From: Larix kaempferi
Lineage: Eukaryota > Streptophyta > Pinopsida > Pinales > Pinaceae
Length of the DNA: 64,000 bases
Assembly (NCBI GenBank): GCA_027924585.1
Contig: BSBM01000592.1
Coordinates: 5,128,001 to 5,192,000, forward strand
Direction: 5' to 3'
Shown: piece after piece, positions 1 to 12,066 of the stretch
Layout: every line of letters starts with the position of its first letter
Position numbering within the stretch: the stretch's first letter is position 1
Made by a program: the position numbers and the translations under genes
Notes under the pieces: model-generated
What the model saw: the letters and a program-made list of their open reading frames with translations, nothing else
Database searches by the model: none
Told to the model about the DNA's origin: nothing

Positions 1-1282
1 ATGAGCTTATATTTTGAGATCACTCATGATCAGAGCAGTGTATTTTATCAAACTTATGTTAGACCTTGTGCCAAGGCTGAGCCTTGAGAGTTCAGATTTG
101 ATGACCGATGTGAACCGTTATTCCATACAGTTTCAGTTCAGTGCCTATTGATGTTATTGCAACAGTGTTTCGGATGGTTTATGATGATTATTATTATGAT
201 GTGATATGACCTATGGATTTCTGATCATTGATTATGGATTATTATCTTGTTGCTTTAGTCATGTTCACAACATTAGCTTAGTATATGATTCATGATGTGG
301 CAAACTTTGTAAAATTAAAATGAACTATCTTGATGATGTTATAATTTATAAAATGGACATATTACTTGCACATTTAGGTTTCTTGACAAAACTCACTGGT
401 TTACTACCTTGCATAGATAAGGTTTTTCTTGACATTACATGTCTGCTAGCTTAGGCACCATTCTCACTTGACTCCATCCATCCATCACCTTCCTTATTTG
501 ACTTTTACCCTTGACGTGTCTTGCTTGACTTTCTGGTATTGAGGACTTCCCTTTTTGCTACCTTTGTGTTGGATCGCATACATGTTTGTTTAGTGTCTCG
601 GCTCTGAGTTGGTGACACAACTTGCCTTTGGCAAGTTGGATTGTAGTCCTAAATCATTCTAGTCGGTTGTCCGATGTTTTGGACTGGCACGAAGTCCCCC
701 TAGTCACTTGAGATGTTGTTGGCTAAAACTGAATGCTCATGCACTGCTTATGGAAACTTGTGTAAATTCGCCCATGGAAACTATAAACTCTAGAATGTGT
801 TTATTAACACACGTGAGTAAATGGCAAGAGCGATGACCTGGTAAAAATACTCGTCGAAGAGTATAAGAAAGGTCCAAAAAACAATGGTTCTTAAACTTTA
901 TATCTAAACGATTGCTGACCTTATATATATATAAACATGCCCTGGATGCAAGCTGCAATTAGTTGTGCTTCTTAGCGCACCTCAGATCCGAAGGGTTATG
1001 TAGGCCAAAAGGGCCAAGAAATGAAATTAAAAGATCCTAATGAACTTGGATCAACTTGATGTAGACATGATGCCTAAGTTGAATAAGCACTCTCTAAACA
1101 ACTTATCCATTTGTGAGGCACAACCCTTCCCTGTGTTATTTGTCCGGCACAGAGTGTAGCTTCCCCCTCTCCCAGTCCAAAGTGTCTTTTAGTTGAGTTT
1201 AGACAAGTCATCCCCTTTGCCCAGCCTTGTTCCTAGCCTTCATCCTTAGCTAGCAGTTAGACCATGTCCAATGGGTGAGCCT
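1..1282 (+). repeat. Family A LTR fragment, diverged subfamily, 5' end outside window
   Basis: Bases 1-550 are repeated almost unchanged at about 4017-4567. Bases 560-1280 match 62400-63150 in the same orientation, including a block resembling the words 'gtctcggctctgagttggtgac'-type text near 595-620 and 62455-62475. No gene is visible; the ORFs are short and non-coding in look. The fragment stops at the TGTTATCA start of a second family A copy at 1283, so one copy seems to have landed in another. Family A is defined by three copies with matching outer ends elsewhere in the window. The assignment to one family is by eye. Confidence 0.7.
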
Positions 1283-1666
1283 TGTTATCACATATATAGT
1301 AGTCGGGCTACCATACATTATTTTTCTAATGCCAGTACACTATTCAGCCAGTTCCCTTACATTTGAGATGTTGAGATGAGCATCTATATTGGATCACTAT
1401 CAGAATTTAGACAGCAGTTGTATTCCCCATGCCATGACTGAGTCTCAGGACACTCAGAGAGATGACCGATGTAGCCATTATACCATTCGTACAGAGCAGC
1501 CAGTAGTGCCCAGAGTTGCAGTAGCAGTTTCAGAGAACAGGTGAAGGTTCAGATTGATGAACATTCAGGTATATGACTCAACAGGTATATCATTGTGTTA
1601 TGGTTATATTGCTTTTATACTTATTCTTATACCATGTCTTAGCACTTAGTGTCATGATCTGGCGAT
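1283..1666 (+). repeat. Family A LTR, 5' start only
   Basis: Starts TGTTATCACATATATAGTAG and closely follows 61785-62165 (same order of motifs: a 'gggctaccatac' block, a 'ggacactcagagagatgacc' block, then 'gcgatcatata'). It is cut at about 1666, where minus-strand gypsy sequence begins. Non-coding. Confidence 0.75.
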
Positions 1667-1738
1667 CATATAATGTAAGTTGTTCAAGTCTTCTGAGGTT
1701 CAAAACGAGTCCACCTAAGTGCAACGTAGTGGACAACA
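1667..1738 (-). repeat. Start of a gypsy LTR (fragment), minus strand
   Basis: Read on the minus strand, the sequence passes 'cccacagttggagccaga' and then begins TGTTGTCC. The same pre-LTR words followed by TGTTGCC occur on the plus strand at 13981-14006, where the 3' LTR of element F starts. Only about 70 bp of LTR survives here. This ties the integrase relic at 2030-3210 to the F/B superfamily. Confidence 0.65.
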
Positions 1739-2029
1739 TCTGGCTCCAACTGTGGGATGCATGGTTGATATGATCTTTAGAGCTGGAAATCATGCGAGAA
1801 TCTAGAATCTCCTAGTTTCTGCGTGACACCAAAAGTGTATTAATCACATGTATATAAAAATAAGCCAAATGAAGCATTAAGCTGCATGATAATATACAAA
1901 GCATAATATACATGCTATGATACAAAACTAGTATACAAAAGTACTATACAAAAATAATGTACAAAAAAAAAGGTATGGGGTTTAGGGAAAGCCCTGATAC
2001 ACGGATGCCCTTTTAGGCATCAAATATTA
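1739..2029 (-). other. Non-coding 3' end of gypsy relic
   Basis: Lies between the end of the integrase relic and the LTR start (minus orientation). AT-rich, with a run of short 'gtacaaaa'-like words near 1930-1965. No ORF of note. It should contain the polypurine tract; the purine-rich bases just before the LTR are the best candidate. Confidence 0.4.
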
Positions 2030-3210
2030 TCTCTGAAGAAAAGTTTTAAGAATTGCCCATTAACTGGCAAGTTGAGTTGTTCTTTGTCCATATTGTTGAG
2101 AAGGAAAGAATTGGCACCAGCCAAGTCATATATAATAAAAGGCCCCGTCTAGAGGCTGTCAAATTTCCCATGCAATCCTGGTTTCTCTCTTCTCTTATCC
2201 CAAAGTAACATCGTGTTACCCTTCAGAAAAGCTCTCGGTCTGGAAGACTTGTCGAAATTTTTCTTTATCTTATCCTGATTTCTTATGCTTTTATCAACAG
2301 CCTTCCTTCTGCTCTCATCCAACTCAACAATCTGATTGATTATGTTCTAAATGGCATCCTGATCTGAACCGAAAGGTTGAAATAACTGATATGCAGGCAA
2401 CTTAAGATGAATAGGCAATTGAACATCCATGCCATATACCAACTCAAAGGGAGACTTCCCGGTGGAACTCTTCTTGGTAATGCGGTCAGCCCATAATGCA
2501 AATTTGATTTTGCTATCCCATGACTTTTTATAATCCCCAACAGTTTTCTTAATTATTTCCATTAAGTTCTTGTTGTTGGATTCAGCAAGGCCATTACCTT
2601 GGGGATAATAGTTTGATGAATGGGATAAGATAATGCCGTACTTGAAACAAAATGCAGAGAATTATGTTGAGCTGAATGCTTTGGCATTATCAGTTGTTAT
2701 TTTCGTGGGCACACCAAACCTTGTGATAATCTTGTCTTCAAGAAAGGCCATGATCACAGTTTCAGTTGTCGCTTTGGTGGGAATTGCTTCTACCCACTTT
2801 GTGATATAATCGGTAGCAGTAATGATCCATGAAAAACCATTGCTTGAGTTATCCTTAAACTGCCCGATGAAGTTAAGCTCCCACTGCTGCAAAGGGGCTA
2901 GGATTAATACTAGTTTTAAAGGTAAGGCTGCTAGGTTTTGTTTTCCAACAAAAAATTGGCATTCTTGACAACTCCTAACATACTTATGCACATCTCAAAA
3001 AATACTTGGCCAGTAATAGCCTGCTCGGAGGATATTGCGGGTTGTAGTTCTAGCTGCATACTGACCACCACAAAATCCTGAGTGAAAATCAACCAAGAGT
3101 TTTTTGGAATCTGGTTCATCAACACACCTTAGTATCAATCCGTTTGGGTTTCTCCAACCCAGTCCATCTTCGGTGATGCAATACTTAGTGGCCCTCAACC
3201 TTAATGCTCA
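2030..3210 (-). pseudogene. Ty3/gypsy integrase relic
   Basis: This is the 3' end of a gypsy pol, split over several frames. From 3198 downward a degenerate HHCC zinc-binding domain is seen: 'DFHSGFCGGQYA' (the second His of the usual GGH is Gln) and then 'SCQEC'. The catalytic core follows at 2662-2991, with 'WELNFIGQF' where families read W-x-x-DFIG, so the first catalytic Asp is Asn (GAC to AAC). The second Asp is present in 'ITTDNAKAF'. Then come 'GKSPFELVYGMD' (2347-2562) and a C-terminal part with 'LLWDKRR', 'GPFIIY' and 'LPVNGQ' down to about 2035. A stop and frame changes near 2995-3000 and in the C-terminal part make it dead. No RT or protease remains on its upstream side, which is replaced by a plus-strand LTR end. 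Confidence 0.85.
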
Positions 3211-3225
3211 TCTCTTATGTCCTAT

Positions 3226-3323
3226 TAGGTGACAGCCTTGACTCGAAACATGCCCCCAAGGGCGCACTGAGCAGTGGCATAGATTTCTGCTGCATTAACC
3301 AGGTGTGCATTCTAGCGGCAACA
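3226..3323 (+). repeat. LTR 3' end of the F/B superfamily (fragment)
   Basis: Carries the ordered motifs found at all F and B LTR ends: a 'ggtgacag' block, 'catgcccccaaggg', 'tttctgctgc', 'aggtgtgcat' and a terminal GCGGCAACA. It is on the opposite strand to the adjoining integrase relic, so the junction near 3215 is a rearrangement. Confidence 0.65.
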
Positions 3324-3944
3324 GGCTTCACGGCCTCAACAATTAATTAACCAACAGGAAGAACATAGATCAAACAAGGCTCACAGTTTGGCTTTATGGT
3401 CATGGCCTACTCAACAAATAAGGAAAACACAAATCAGGCTTCAATGGCGACATAATGAGCAGAACTAAAATTCAACACAACCTTACTCAATCATGCAAGA
3501 GGCAGATCAAACCTTTATCAAGTAGATCGGACCCATACATAGGCATATCAAACTCCTCGTCAATCAGATTGGACCCCAAGTAGACCATACACAACAAATC
3601 GGGTCACAGGCTAACCACAATAAGCAGATCGAGACTCAAACAGAACTCTAGTAGGTAGACCGAACCTCTCAATAGATCTGAACAATGCGAATGGGAACAA
3701 GGTTCAATTGAGCTCACAACCCTCCTCTAACAGTTCACGGCTAGGGAAACAGCAGTAGCATAAAGCCTTCACGTTAACCCTAACAACAGTTTTGAGACAT
3801 GCAAGGATATTCAGCAGGTGGGCAACTTCACCAAATAGTAGAACAAGCTTCAAGAAGACTTGACGTCAAGCAGGCAGAGCTGAAATAAAGTGTTGGATGA
3901 TCATAAATGAGGAACCAATATCTCTATAAATAGGATAATAAACC
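3324..3944. other. Unassigned non-coding stretch
   Basis: No ORF or match to other parts of the window was seen. It holds several 'gtagatc(g)gac'-like words between 3520 and 3665 and a good TATA-type sequence (TATAAATAG, 3925-3933) just before family A sequence resumes, so it may be the U3 of an unrelated LTR. Confidence 0.35.
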
Positions 3945-4567
3945 TATCATCACACCATAGTAGCAGGGCTACTATTCTTTCTTAGCAGATATCTGCACAT
4001 TTCGGAGCTTGGCTATGATGAGCTTATATTTTGAGATCACTCATGATCAGAGCAGTGTATTTTATCAAACTTATGTTAGACCTTGTGCCAAGGTTGAGCC
4101 TTGAGAGTTCAGATTTGATGACCGATGTGACCCTTTATTCCATACAGTTTCAGTTCAGTACCTATTGATGTTATTGCAGCAGTGTTTCAGATGGTTTATG
4201 ATGATTATTATTATGATGTGATATGACCTATGGATTTCTGATCATTGAGTATGGATTATTATCTTGTTGCTTTAGTCATGTTCACAGCATTAGCTTGGTA
4301 TATGATTCATGATGTGGCAAACTTTGTAAAATTAAAATGAACTATCTTGATGATGTTATAATTTATAAAATGGACATATTACTTGCACATTTAGGTTTCT
4401 TGACAAAACTCACTGGTTTACTACCTTGCATAGATAAGGTTTTTCTTGACATTACATGTCTGCTAGCTTAGGCACCATTCTCACTTCACTCCATCCATCC
4501 ATCACCTTCCTTATTTGGCTTTTACCCTTGACGTGTCTTCCTTGACTTTCTGGTATTGAGGACTTCC
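3945..4567 (+). repeat. Family A LTR fragment (diverged subfamily)
   Basis: Begins with a decayed LTR start (TATCATCACACCATAGTAG, compare TGTTATCACATATATAGTAG) and from about 4017 repeats bases 1-550 with few differences. It ends exactly where the inverted family A LTR begins at 4568. Confidence 0.65.
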
Positions 4568-7074
4568 TGTTATCACGCAACTTGTAGTTGCCCCTAGTGG
4601 TATCCCATCCGGGACGGTAGAGGAGACAGGCAACTAAACAGGTGACCTAAGAGATGCCACGGTTCCCAATGCAAGGTGGGAGTCACGTCAATCGAGGCAC
4701 TCTTCGCTTTAGGTCAAGGTGAAACAAGACCTAGGGGGAGACCCTATAACCAATCACAGTTGATTGGACCCAAACAAAGGTTTCTAAGGGGAAGTAAATG
4801 ATGAGTTACGGAAACCAATGCAAGGCTAAGTGGACCTAGAAGTTGAGGTATGGTTGAAAGTGGTTTGAGAAATTGTTAGTGTTTCAACCTATGTATGATT
4901 TAGGCCACATAATTGGGTATGATGACAAGGAGTAGTACCAAATGTTTACACAAGTGGGTCCTATTTTCTTGGGATGTGTGAAATGACTTTAAGTGGGCCC
5001 ACAAGGTGAAGCTAAGGTGTGAAATTGATACTAGAGGTTAGGTAATGATTAGATCTATGGATCTAAGTTAATTTTAGGAGTACCCGTGTACTAGATCTAG
5101 GGTTTGACACAATTCCCAAGGAGTGCGACTTGCTTTGAGGAGGACTAGTGCCTTGTTAAATGGGCTAATGGGTGCCTTGTTAAATGGGCTAATGGGGTCA
5201 AAGAGGTATGTCAAAATGTAGATCGGGACACCTAGAAGCCAAGTCAAGTGGGCTTGATGAGATTGAATGGTTGGATCTTGCTAGATCTAGGTTTTCATGA
5301 AATGACCCTAAGTGGACCACAATCCCTTGAAACAAGGAATGCTACCCCCAAGGCAAATCATCACAAAATGATGCTCTAGACCTAGGTTTCAAGGTATGGT
5401 CGTTCCAAATCCACGAAAAACCCAATCACCCACTTCCTCAAAGTGGGCAAACTCACTCACCCAAGGGAGTGCGACTTTGCTCAAGGAGGGTTAAAAGGTG
5501 GGTTAAGTGGACCAAATCAAGTCCGATGGCCACCAAACTGTAGATCCAAGTGGCGTATACCCCGATCTATGTAGATCTCAAAAATCAAGTCAATCCAAGG
5601 GTTAGATCTTAGTAGATCTGAGTTTTAAGGTACCAAGAAATTCAAAAGGGGGTTTTAACCCCTTAAAACATGGAATGATGTCCACAAGGTAGAATTCACC
5701 AAAGTAAGAATCTGGGGGTAGGTTATCAAGTGTGTAGATTACCAATCAAGTGGGATCTCACCTACCCATGTGCTAGATCTAACCAAACAAGCCTCTCTCT
5801 AGGTAGTGCGATTTGGGTTCAAGAGGGCTTTTTGCCTTGAAAAGTGTGTCAATTCTAAGCCAATCACCACCAAACTATAGATCCAACTAGGGGTGAATGC
5901 TATAGAGGTGGCTTTTCAATATCTCTTCAAAAGCAAGGCTAGATCTAAGTAGATCTAACAAAAACCAAAAAACAAGGGTTTTAATCAATTAGGGTTTTTA
6001 TGATCTAGAAATTATGGATGATTCAAGGAAGAAGAAGATCATACCTCTTGGAGCATACCTGGATGAAGAGATGAATGCTAGTTGAGACGAGGATTACTTT
6101 ACCAAAGATCAAATGGAGAATTCTTGAAGCCCTCTTGCCAAATCGATTTTCCCAAGCCACATGTGATTCCCTCTAACCTGTCAAACCAAGGAGCAAAGCA
6201 TCAATCAGTTTAACATGTTGAAGGTAGATACAAGCAAGAGAGAGATAAACAAAGAATAGTTGACACAAAGGCAAAACCACTCCCTGTCAAACCAAAACGT
6301 CTTCCTCCAAACTTGAAGGGCAAGCCTCCCCACCAATTCGCACTTGTCCAAAAACGTCCTCTTAACCTGTAAATAAGATATGGCAAATATGCAAGATAGC
6401 TACAATAGATCCTCCAGTGCAATGGACAAAATCATTTACAATCGAAACAACCAACATCCACTCCAATCCAAGCATGTACTCCAAAAGATAGAAATTTTAT
6501 TCCAAGAGCCAAGAGCCAAAAATCTCTAGATGCTTTTACAATGAGAGGCTCCCTCCTTAAATAGGATGGGGAGAGAGTACAATCCTAACCACTTTTTACA
6601 TGAGTGGCTAAGATTAAAAGATCAAAAGATCTAATCAACGGCTAACAATAAATCATAACAATACATCACATGGATCACCCAATATAATGATGGCGCCCCC
6701 ACTAAATGGTACAAAAGGAGGATGACGTCATCCACTAGAGGGGTAAAGGTACAAAGATCCACCTCATAATGACTAGGACATGATAAAATAAGCACATGGT
6801 GGGGCTAGGAGGCATCAATCCTTACTAGCTCATCCCCAAGGCACAATAAAATAATAAAATATGTCCAAGATAATATAAATGATCAAATCTGTCCTCAAAA
6901 TCTGTGACAGACAAGCAGTAAAAGAACTCCTGTGATCAATGTGGGCATACCCACATGGTGAAAACTGGCTGGAAGATAGTGAGGTCACCCTGGAAGACCT
7001 CTGTGAAAACCAAATGCCAAAACCTTGCCTCAATTGCCCAAATCGAATTCCTCAGTGACCACTTTATCCCATTT
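4568..7074 (-). repeat. Family A LTR 3' portion, inverted
   Basis: On the minus strand this ends in GCGTGATAACA at 4568. The reverse complement matches 23540-25990 over its whole length, including a block giving 'tgccacggttcccaatgcaaggtggg' type text near 4655-4680 and 25880-25900. A TATA-like box reads TATTTAAG on the minus strand (6556-6563), matching the TATATAAGG position of the plus copy. It stops at about 7074 inside a run of T at the join with element F. Non-coding. Confidence 0.8.
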
Positions 7075-8126
7075 TTTAGGAGGTGTTCCAAAGACACTCT
7101 TAAAGTGTTTTGGGGCATCTTATACTGACGTTTGCTTGCTGGTTTGCAGCAAAAGACGATCAGGTAGGAGGAGGTGTTGCCAAAATTTCAAAGATCCAAG
7201 CAATCCGAAGGACCATTATTAAATTTTTGCAAACCGGATACCTTTTTCTCTCCAATTTTTGTAAGCCACTAAGTCAATTAAGACTGGGGCATTTCTATTG
7301 CATTGTAACTAAAGTATTAAACGAGAGAAAGTGGGCTAACCAAGCGCCCACACCCCATCCCCCCAGGGGGGAAAACTGGGTTGACTCAATTTTCGTGGTT
7401 TGCAATTTTTTTTAGTTTAGATTTCATTTCCGCACTTAATAAAATCGAACTAGGCTTAAAATTAACCTTGTTGGTCCACTCCATTGGCGGGCCACAAGTT
7501 CACTCAAAACATAGTTTTATCATTTTTTTTACAAACTCAAATGTCCCCCTTGCTTTCCCTAAGTAGGGTTTCTGTACAAGGGCTTGCCCGCGTACGTGCC
7601 TGAAAAGAGACTCTTGGGGTTTAAAAAGATAAAATTTTGGTTCATAAAATCTTCTAAAAATACCAAGGTCTTCTCCCGTATGCTCTGTGGCCAACTTGCA
7701 GCTCAGTCTGACCCAGTTGGTACGCATCAGAAATGGCGAGATGGCTAGTAATAGAATCTAACACCACCCCGAATAAAAAAACCTTTATGTGAAAATCCGG
7801 CACATCGCGAACATTTTGTTGTCGTGGGGAAATTTCTCAAAAAACTTGGGACAAAACTAAGTAGTGACCTCTTGGAAACCGTTAGGCTTGCCCTCGTTGG
7901 TACAGCATCTAAACACCTCCTTGAGACTCCGATTCAGCCCAAGTCTGAGAGGGAAGCCACACATCAAAATTCCGGACATGTTCCCCGTACCTTTGCGTAT
8001 ATTGGGAACCCACCAGCCATAATAAAAAGATCACTTCACATTAATTCTAAAATAAACCAAGAACACTTGCACAACATTTACTTTTCTGCTCATGCATCTA
8101 TTTCAACTCCATTATAAGGCACTGAT
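7075..8126 (+). repeat. Element F 5' LTR, first part (5'-truncated)
   Basis: Matches 21408-22450 closely. Compared with the 3' LTR it lacks roughly the first 2 kb (U3 and promoter). Contains a C6-A-G6 palindrome at 7358-7372 and a CCAACT/AGTTGG stem at 7691-7720. It is interrupted at 'aaggcaCTGAT' by the SIRE-like LTR; the last five bases are the target duplication. Confidence 0.8.
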
Positions 8127-8411
8127 TGTTGAGTATTTGTTGGCATTGATGTCAACATGGATGTGAGAATAATCTCGCTACATTGATGGACAAGGTAGTT
8201 TGGGCATCAAGTGGCTCATATATATGTGGAGCCCTACATCTTGTTGATGAAATTGTCATTGATGCCAACATGGTCTTGATGTCATTGATGCCACCATTTT
8301 GCTGAAGATATTGAAGACCCAACTAAACCCAGCTAATGATGCAGAAGACCCTAGAGATGGTCTTGAAGCCTTGGTAGACAATGGAGAAGCCCATGAGGTA
8401 GGTCTTGGAAC

Positions 8412-8545
8412 CCTTAATGAAGACTGACCTTGCAAAGGTCATGGAGCCCTCTACTGGCAATAAATATGGTTAGATGAGCCTTGATGAAGACTGACCTTGC
8501 AAAGGTCATGGAGCCCTATACTGGCAATAAATATGGTTAGATGGC
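8412..8545 (+). repeat. Tandem duplication inside the SIRE-like LTR
   Basis: Two copies, about 65 bp each, of a unit containing 'gaagactgaccttgcaaag', 'gtcatggagccct' and 'ctggcaataaatatggttag'. Confidence 0.8.
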
Positions 8546-9235
8546 ATGATGAGCCTTGATGGTCTTGCATGGAGATTTGGTGAAGAAGGTCTTGAAGGAT
8601 TTTTAGAGGCTGCACCAATACTATTCTTGATGATAATCTTGCCTGCATTGGAATGGGGCTTATAAAGCAAAGCAGTAAAGGTGCCTTTATAGTTTTCTCT
8701 GATATGTCATGAATCTGGGCCAAGGCAAACTCATGAGTAAAACGGTAGTTGTTCTTACTTGCAAAGATAGTGAGACTTTTTGTTTGTCTTAATATCTTGC
8801 CATTCAAAACATCTGGAATAAGTCAAGAATGTCTCAGTAGTTAACACAGGCTGCTACAGCAGAAAACAAACTGAGGACTATGCAGAAGTATAATATATTG
8901 AACTTGTTCTTGATAATATTAAAAGGCAGCCACAGGTGTTAGAATGAACATCTGTTGTGTGTTTTAAAAGTAATGAGCAGCAGTAAATGGCAGCAGTAGT
9001 GCTTGGAAGTACCTTGATGTTTTGTCATGAACAAACACTGGCAGGAATATATCCATATCTTGGCATAAATATATTCATGATGGACAAGGACATGATATTG
9101 TAAGCAGTAGACAAGATACGTGTTGATGACACGATATGTGATTGAACAACGTTATGAGCAAAGATGACAAGGTGACAGACTAATATAGAAGATGAATCAT
9201 TGTAAGGTCGGCCTTATTGAAAGCATAAATCTTTC

Positions 9236-9396
9236 TTGCAAAGTCGGCTTCATAAATAAATTTAAAAAAAAAAAAAGGGAGAGCTGGTCGGCTCCATAAT
9301 TTGTGCAAAAACTACTAGTCGGCTTCATAAATAAATTAAAAAAGAGGGAGAGGAGGTCGGCTCCATAATTTGTGGAAATCTAATATAAATACCCCC
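9236..9396 (+). promoter_or_regulatory. LTR promoter with duplicated upstream block
   Basis: A block beginning 'gtcggcttcataaataaat', with an A-rich run, 'ggtcggctccataatttgtg' and then a spacer, occurs twice (about 9241-9305 and 9317-9376). It lies directly before ATATAAATA (about 9382). Repeated enhancer-like units upstream of a TATA box are usual in plant LTR U3 regions; enhancer function is inferred. Confidence 0.6.
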
Positions 9397-11341
9397 CACG
9401 ATTTCACTTTTTAGGGTGTGGAGATCAGCTCTAATTTCGGGTGAGACTTGACAGCCGCAACAGAGAAAAACGTAGGAGCAGAAAATTTATTTTTGGTCAG
9501 GCTGTGTTGGTTTTGAATTCTTAGTGTTTCAGAATCAAGGTTTCGGTGCCAGGCTTTTCAGTTCTCGTGGGCACTGCTAATTTTCGCAGCTGCAAAGATT
9601 GCCATCATCGTGGATGTGTTATGGGGACTACATCATATAGTCAACGCCTTACAAATCGATAGTAATTTGAAATCCGAAGCCCGTGATTGTAGTCTTCCTC
9701 ATCCATCCGGCATTGTGTTTTATTTAAAGTATTTGGAGCTACTGAAGCAGTCGGCATTCCAAGATTCGATGAGGAGGTATCTGGCATTGACGTGGTGAAA
9801 TATTCGGTGGAGAGCTCTGCAATTTTGGACAGCGTGGGAACAGTTAAGGATACACGAGGTTGTCTATTTCAGTTCTTGTATGATCGCTGTGTGTCAATGT
9901 TTCCTTGGTATATTTGATCTCCGAGGGTTTTCTCTGCAAAATGGAGATGTCACTTTCATAAAGTTTATGATAGATACTATCCAAAGAGAATCGGGCAAGC
10001 ACTTTTTGTAGATGCTCCATTGGTATTTCAGCCTGGCTGGAATATTGTCAAACCCTGGTTGACTGGGACACACAGTCACAATTAGATGAGATTGAAGTAT
10101 TTTACAGTGTTCTAATGGAGATTTGACATATACAACAATGCAGAGTATATTCAGCAAAGTGGCAGATTGATCAGCTATGACTTCAAGCCTCTTTTGATTG
10201 AAGACTATAAGCTTTGATTTCATGAAGACTGAGAACCAGTAAGCTCTATTCTTCTCACACCAGCACATTGGGTTGCCTTGGAGTTGTCGAAACTGCTACA
10301 TTTCTTGGAATGTTGCTCTTCTGCAGACCTTTGATAGCATGAGCAGATTGTTGTAGAGATGAGATCTAGAGTTTCCTATGCGGGAAGTGTTTGCTGAGAA
10401 TGAGCAAGATTATGTCCCAGAATTTGCAGACTTGCTAAGGTTGAGATATGTGGTTTCTTTATCATTCTAATCTTGAGAAAGATAATGACAGATCAAACCT
10501 CTGAGCTCGTACATACCTAAGGCAGCCTCAGATCCATTGATCTCAACAGATAGAGGTTACATTATTGCCCTAATCTACGTTGATGCTTGACAGTCACAAA
10601 GCTGAATGCTTGACTGTGTTGAACTTGACAAGCATGGTATGCACAAGTTCAGAATTGACTGGGTCTGCATGACTAATGAAGTCTGAGGGTGTGTATAGTA
10701 GTGTACAAGCAGTAGTACAGCAGTGCATCCATGACAAAATACACCTACAACAGTGCATCCTACAGCAATACATCCATAACATGATGGTGATGAAGTGAAG
10801 AATGAATGGCCAGTAGTGTTGTTAGTGTTACAGCAGAGTTTATATGATGAGCAGAGATGATTTGCAGCAGTTGATTGAGTTGGAAAGTGGATTCAGGTGA
10901 CGAGCAAATCTATGACATCCAGCTACAGAACTGATTGAAGAGACAGATGAGGTTGATGTGACACAGTGACAGTAAGCCTTAATGTAAATGCAAGCTTGTC
11001 TTGCTTTTGAGGTTAGGATACCTCAAACCCTTCTTAGCAGGGTCTAAGAAAACCAGGCAGGGTCCTGGATTCAGAGTAGGTGCTCTATGTATCAGTAGGT
11101 GCTGATTTTGCCTAACGGTTGTAGCCGGACCAAAATAATATAAAAAGATTACAAATTTATATGGTGTGGCGTTCTTCTGTGTTATGGCTCTTTATGAATG
11201 AAATGCTTATGCTATGTGAATGATGTTTATGAAATGAATATGGTAAAGTATTAGATTGATGAATTGGTAGCTAACCGTGATAAGCTAAGAAAGGTTTAGA
11301 AATTGCTTTACACTGATTCACCCCCCCTCTCAGTGTCAACA

Positions 11342-11681
11342 CTGGTCTATACTGATATTATTTCATGTTATTGACAAATGTTGCAAATGAATGATGATAA
11401 TAGTGAATGGGAGCAAATGATGTATTGATGAATGATTGTCTTGCTTTATATAAGTATATGCTGCTTTTATCTTGGTTATCAAAAATATTTTTTCTAACTC
11501 CTAGATTAGACACCTTAGTTTTTATTTTTAGGGTCCACCCCCCTTGGCTTCGCTAGGAAAGCCTAGACGGAGGAGTCGAGTCCCAAGTGACAGCACTTGA
11601 CTCTGACTTGCCCCCAAGGCCACACCAGCAGCTTGAAGACTTCTGCTGCGTTTTCCCCAGGTGTGAAACCAGGCGGCAACA
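11342..11681 (+). repeat. Element F 5' LTR, last part
   Basis: Matches 22451-22789. Ends with the conserved superfamily tail: a CTAGG/CCTAG stem (11553-11566), CAAGTG-ACAG-CACTTG (11584-11599), 'ttgcccccaaggccacac', then GGCGGCAACA. Confidence 0.85.
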
Positions 11682-11684
11682 TTT

Positions 11685-11702
11685 TGGCATCGTTGCCGGG
11701 GA
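11685..11702 (+). promoter_or_regulatory. Primer-binding site, tRNA-Asp type
   Basis: TGGCATCGTTGCCGGGGA starts three bases after the LTR. The 3' end of plant tRNA-Asp(GTC) is complementary to TGGCGCCGTTGCCGGGGA, so 16 of 18 bases fit. The two differences turn GC into AT at the CG step, as expected of methyl-cytosine decay on both strands. Confidence 0.8.
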
Positions 11703-12066
11703 TAAGTCTTTTTTATTCCCGGAATACGACTTGAGTTTTCCTTTTTTGTTTTTGCTTTGTTTGATTAATCTTTAGATTAGATTTTTTAATTTTTCATCTG
11801 GCGACTCCACTAACCTTTTTCCTTTTATAAAATTTCAAAGAAAAGCAAAAATAGAATTCTTTGTGAGATTATTTAATATGTATATTTTATTCTCACATGG
11901 CAACTCCATTGAAAGGATAAAACCCTTGTTTCTCATACAGTTTGTTGAGACTGTTTGTGTGTAGATGAGCCTGATAAATTACAGTAAAATCTATAAAGCT
12001 CACCTTTTGACAACTCCATTGATTCAGTACCATATTTGCTCCATGATTACTTCAAAATAACATTGC

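Larger units (their letters stand above)
8127..11341 (+). mobile_element. Nested 3.2-kb solo LTR, Ty1/copia SIRE/Maximus-like
   Basis: Bounded by TGTTGA and TCAACA (perfect inverted termini) and by a 5-bp duplication CTGAT/CTGGT with one difference; removing it restores the continuous sequence seen in the other LTR at 22440-22460. The end carries 'ttcaccccccctctcagtg', a signature I associate with SIRE/Maximus-type copia LTRs (from memory, not searched). A TATA box (ATATAAATACCCCC, about 9382-9395) follows a duplicated 75-bp block. It has no coding ORF above about 120 codons, and no PBS or pol, so it reads as a solo LTR. Confidence 0.75.

Noticed and set aside
8451-8807. 118-codon minus-strand ORF
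   Set aside because: It spans the tandem duplication of a solo LTR and shows no protein signature.
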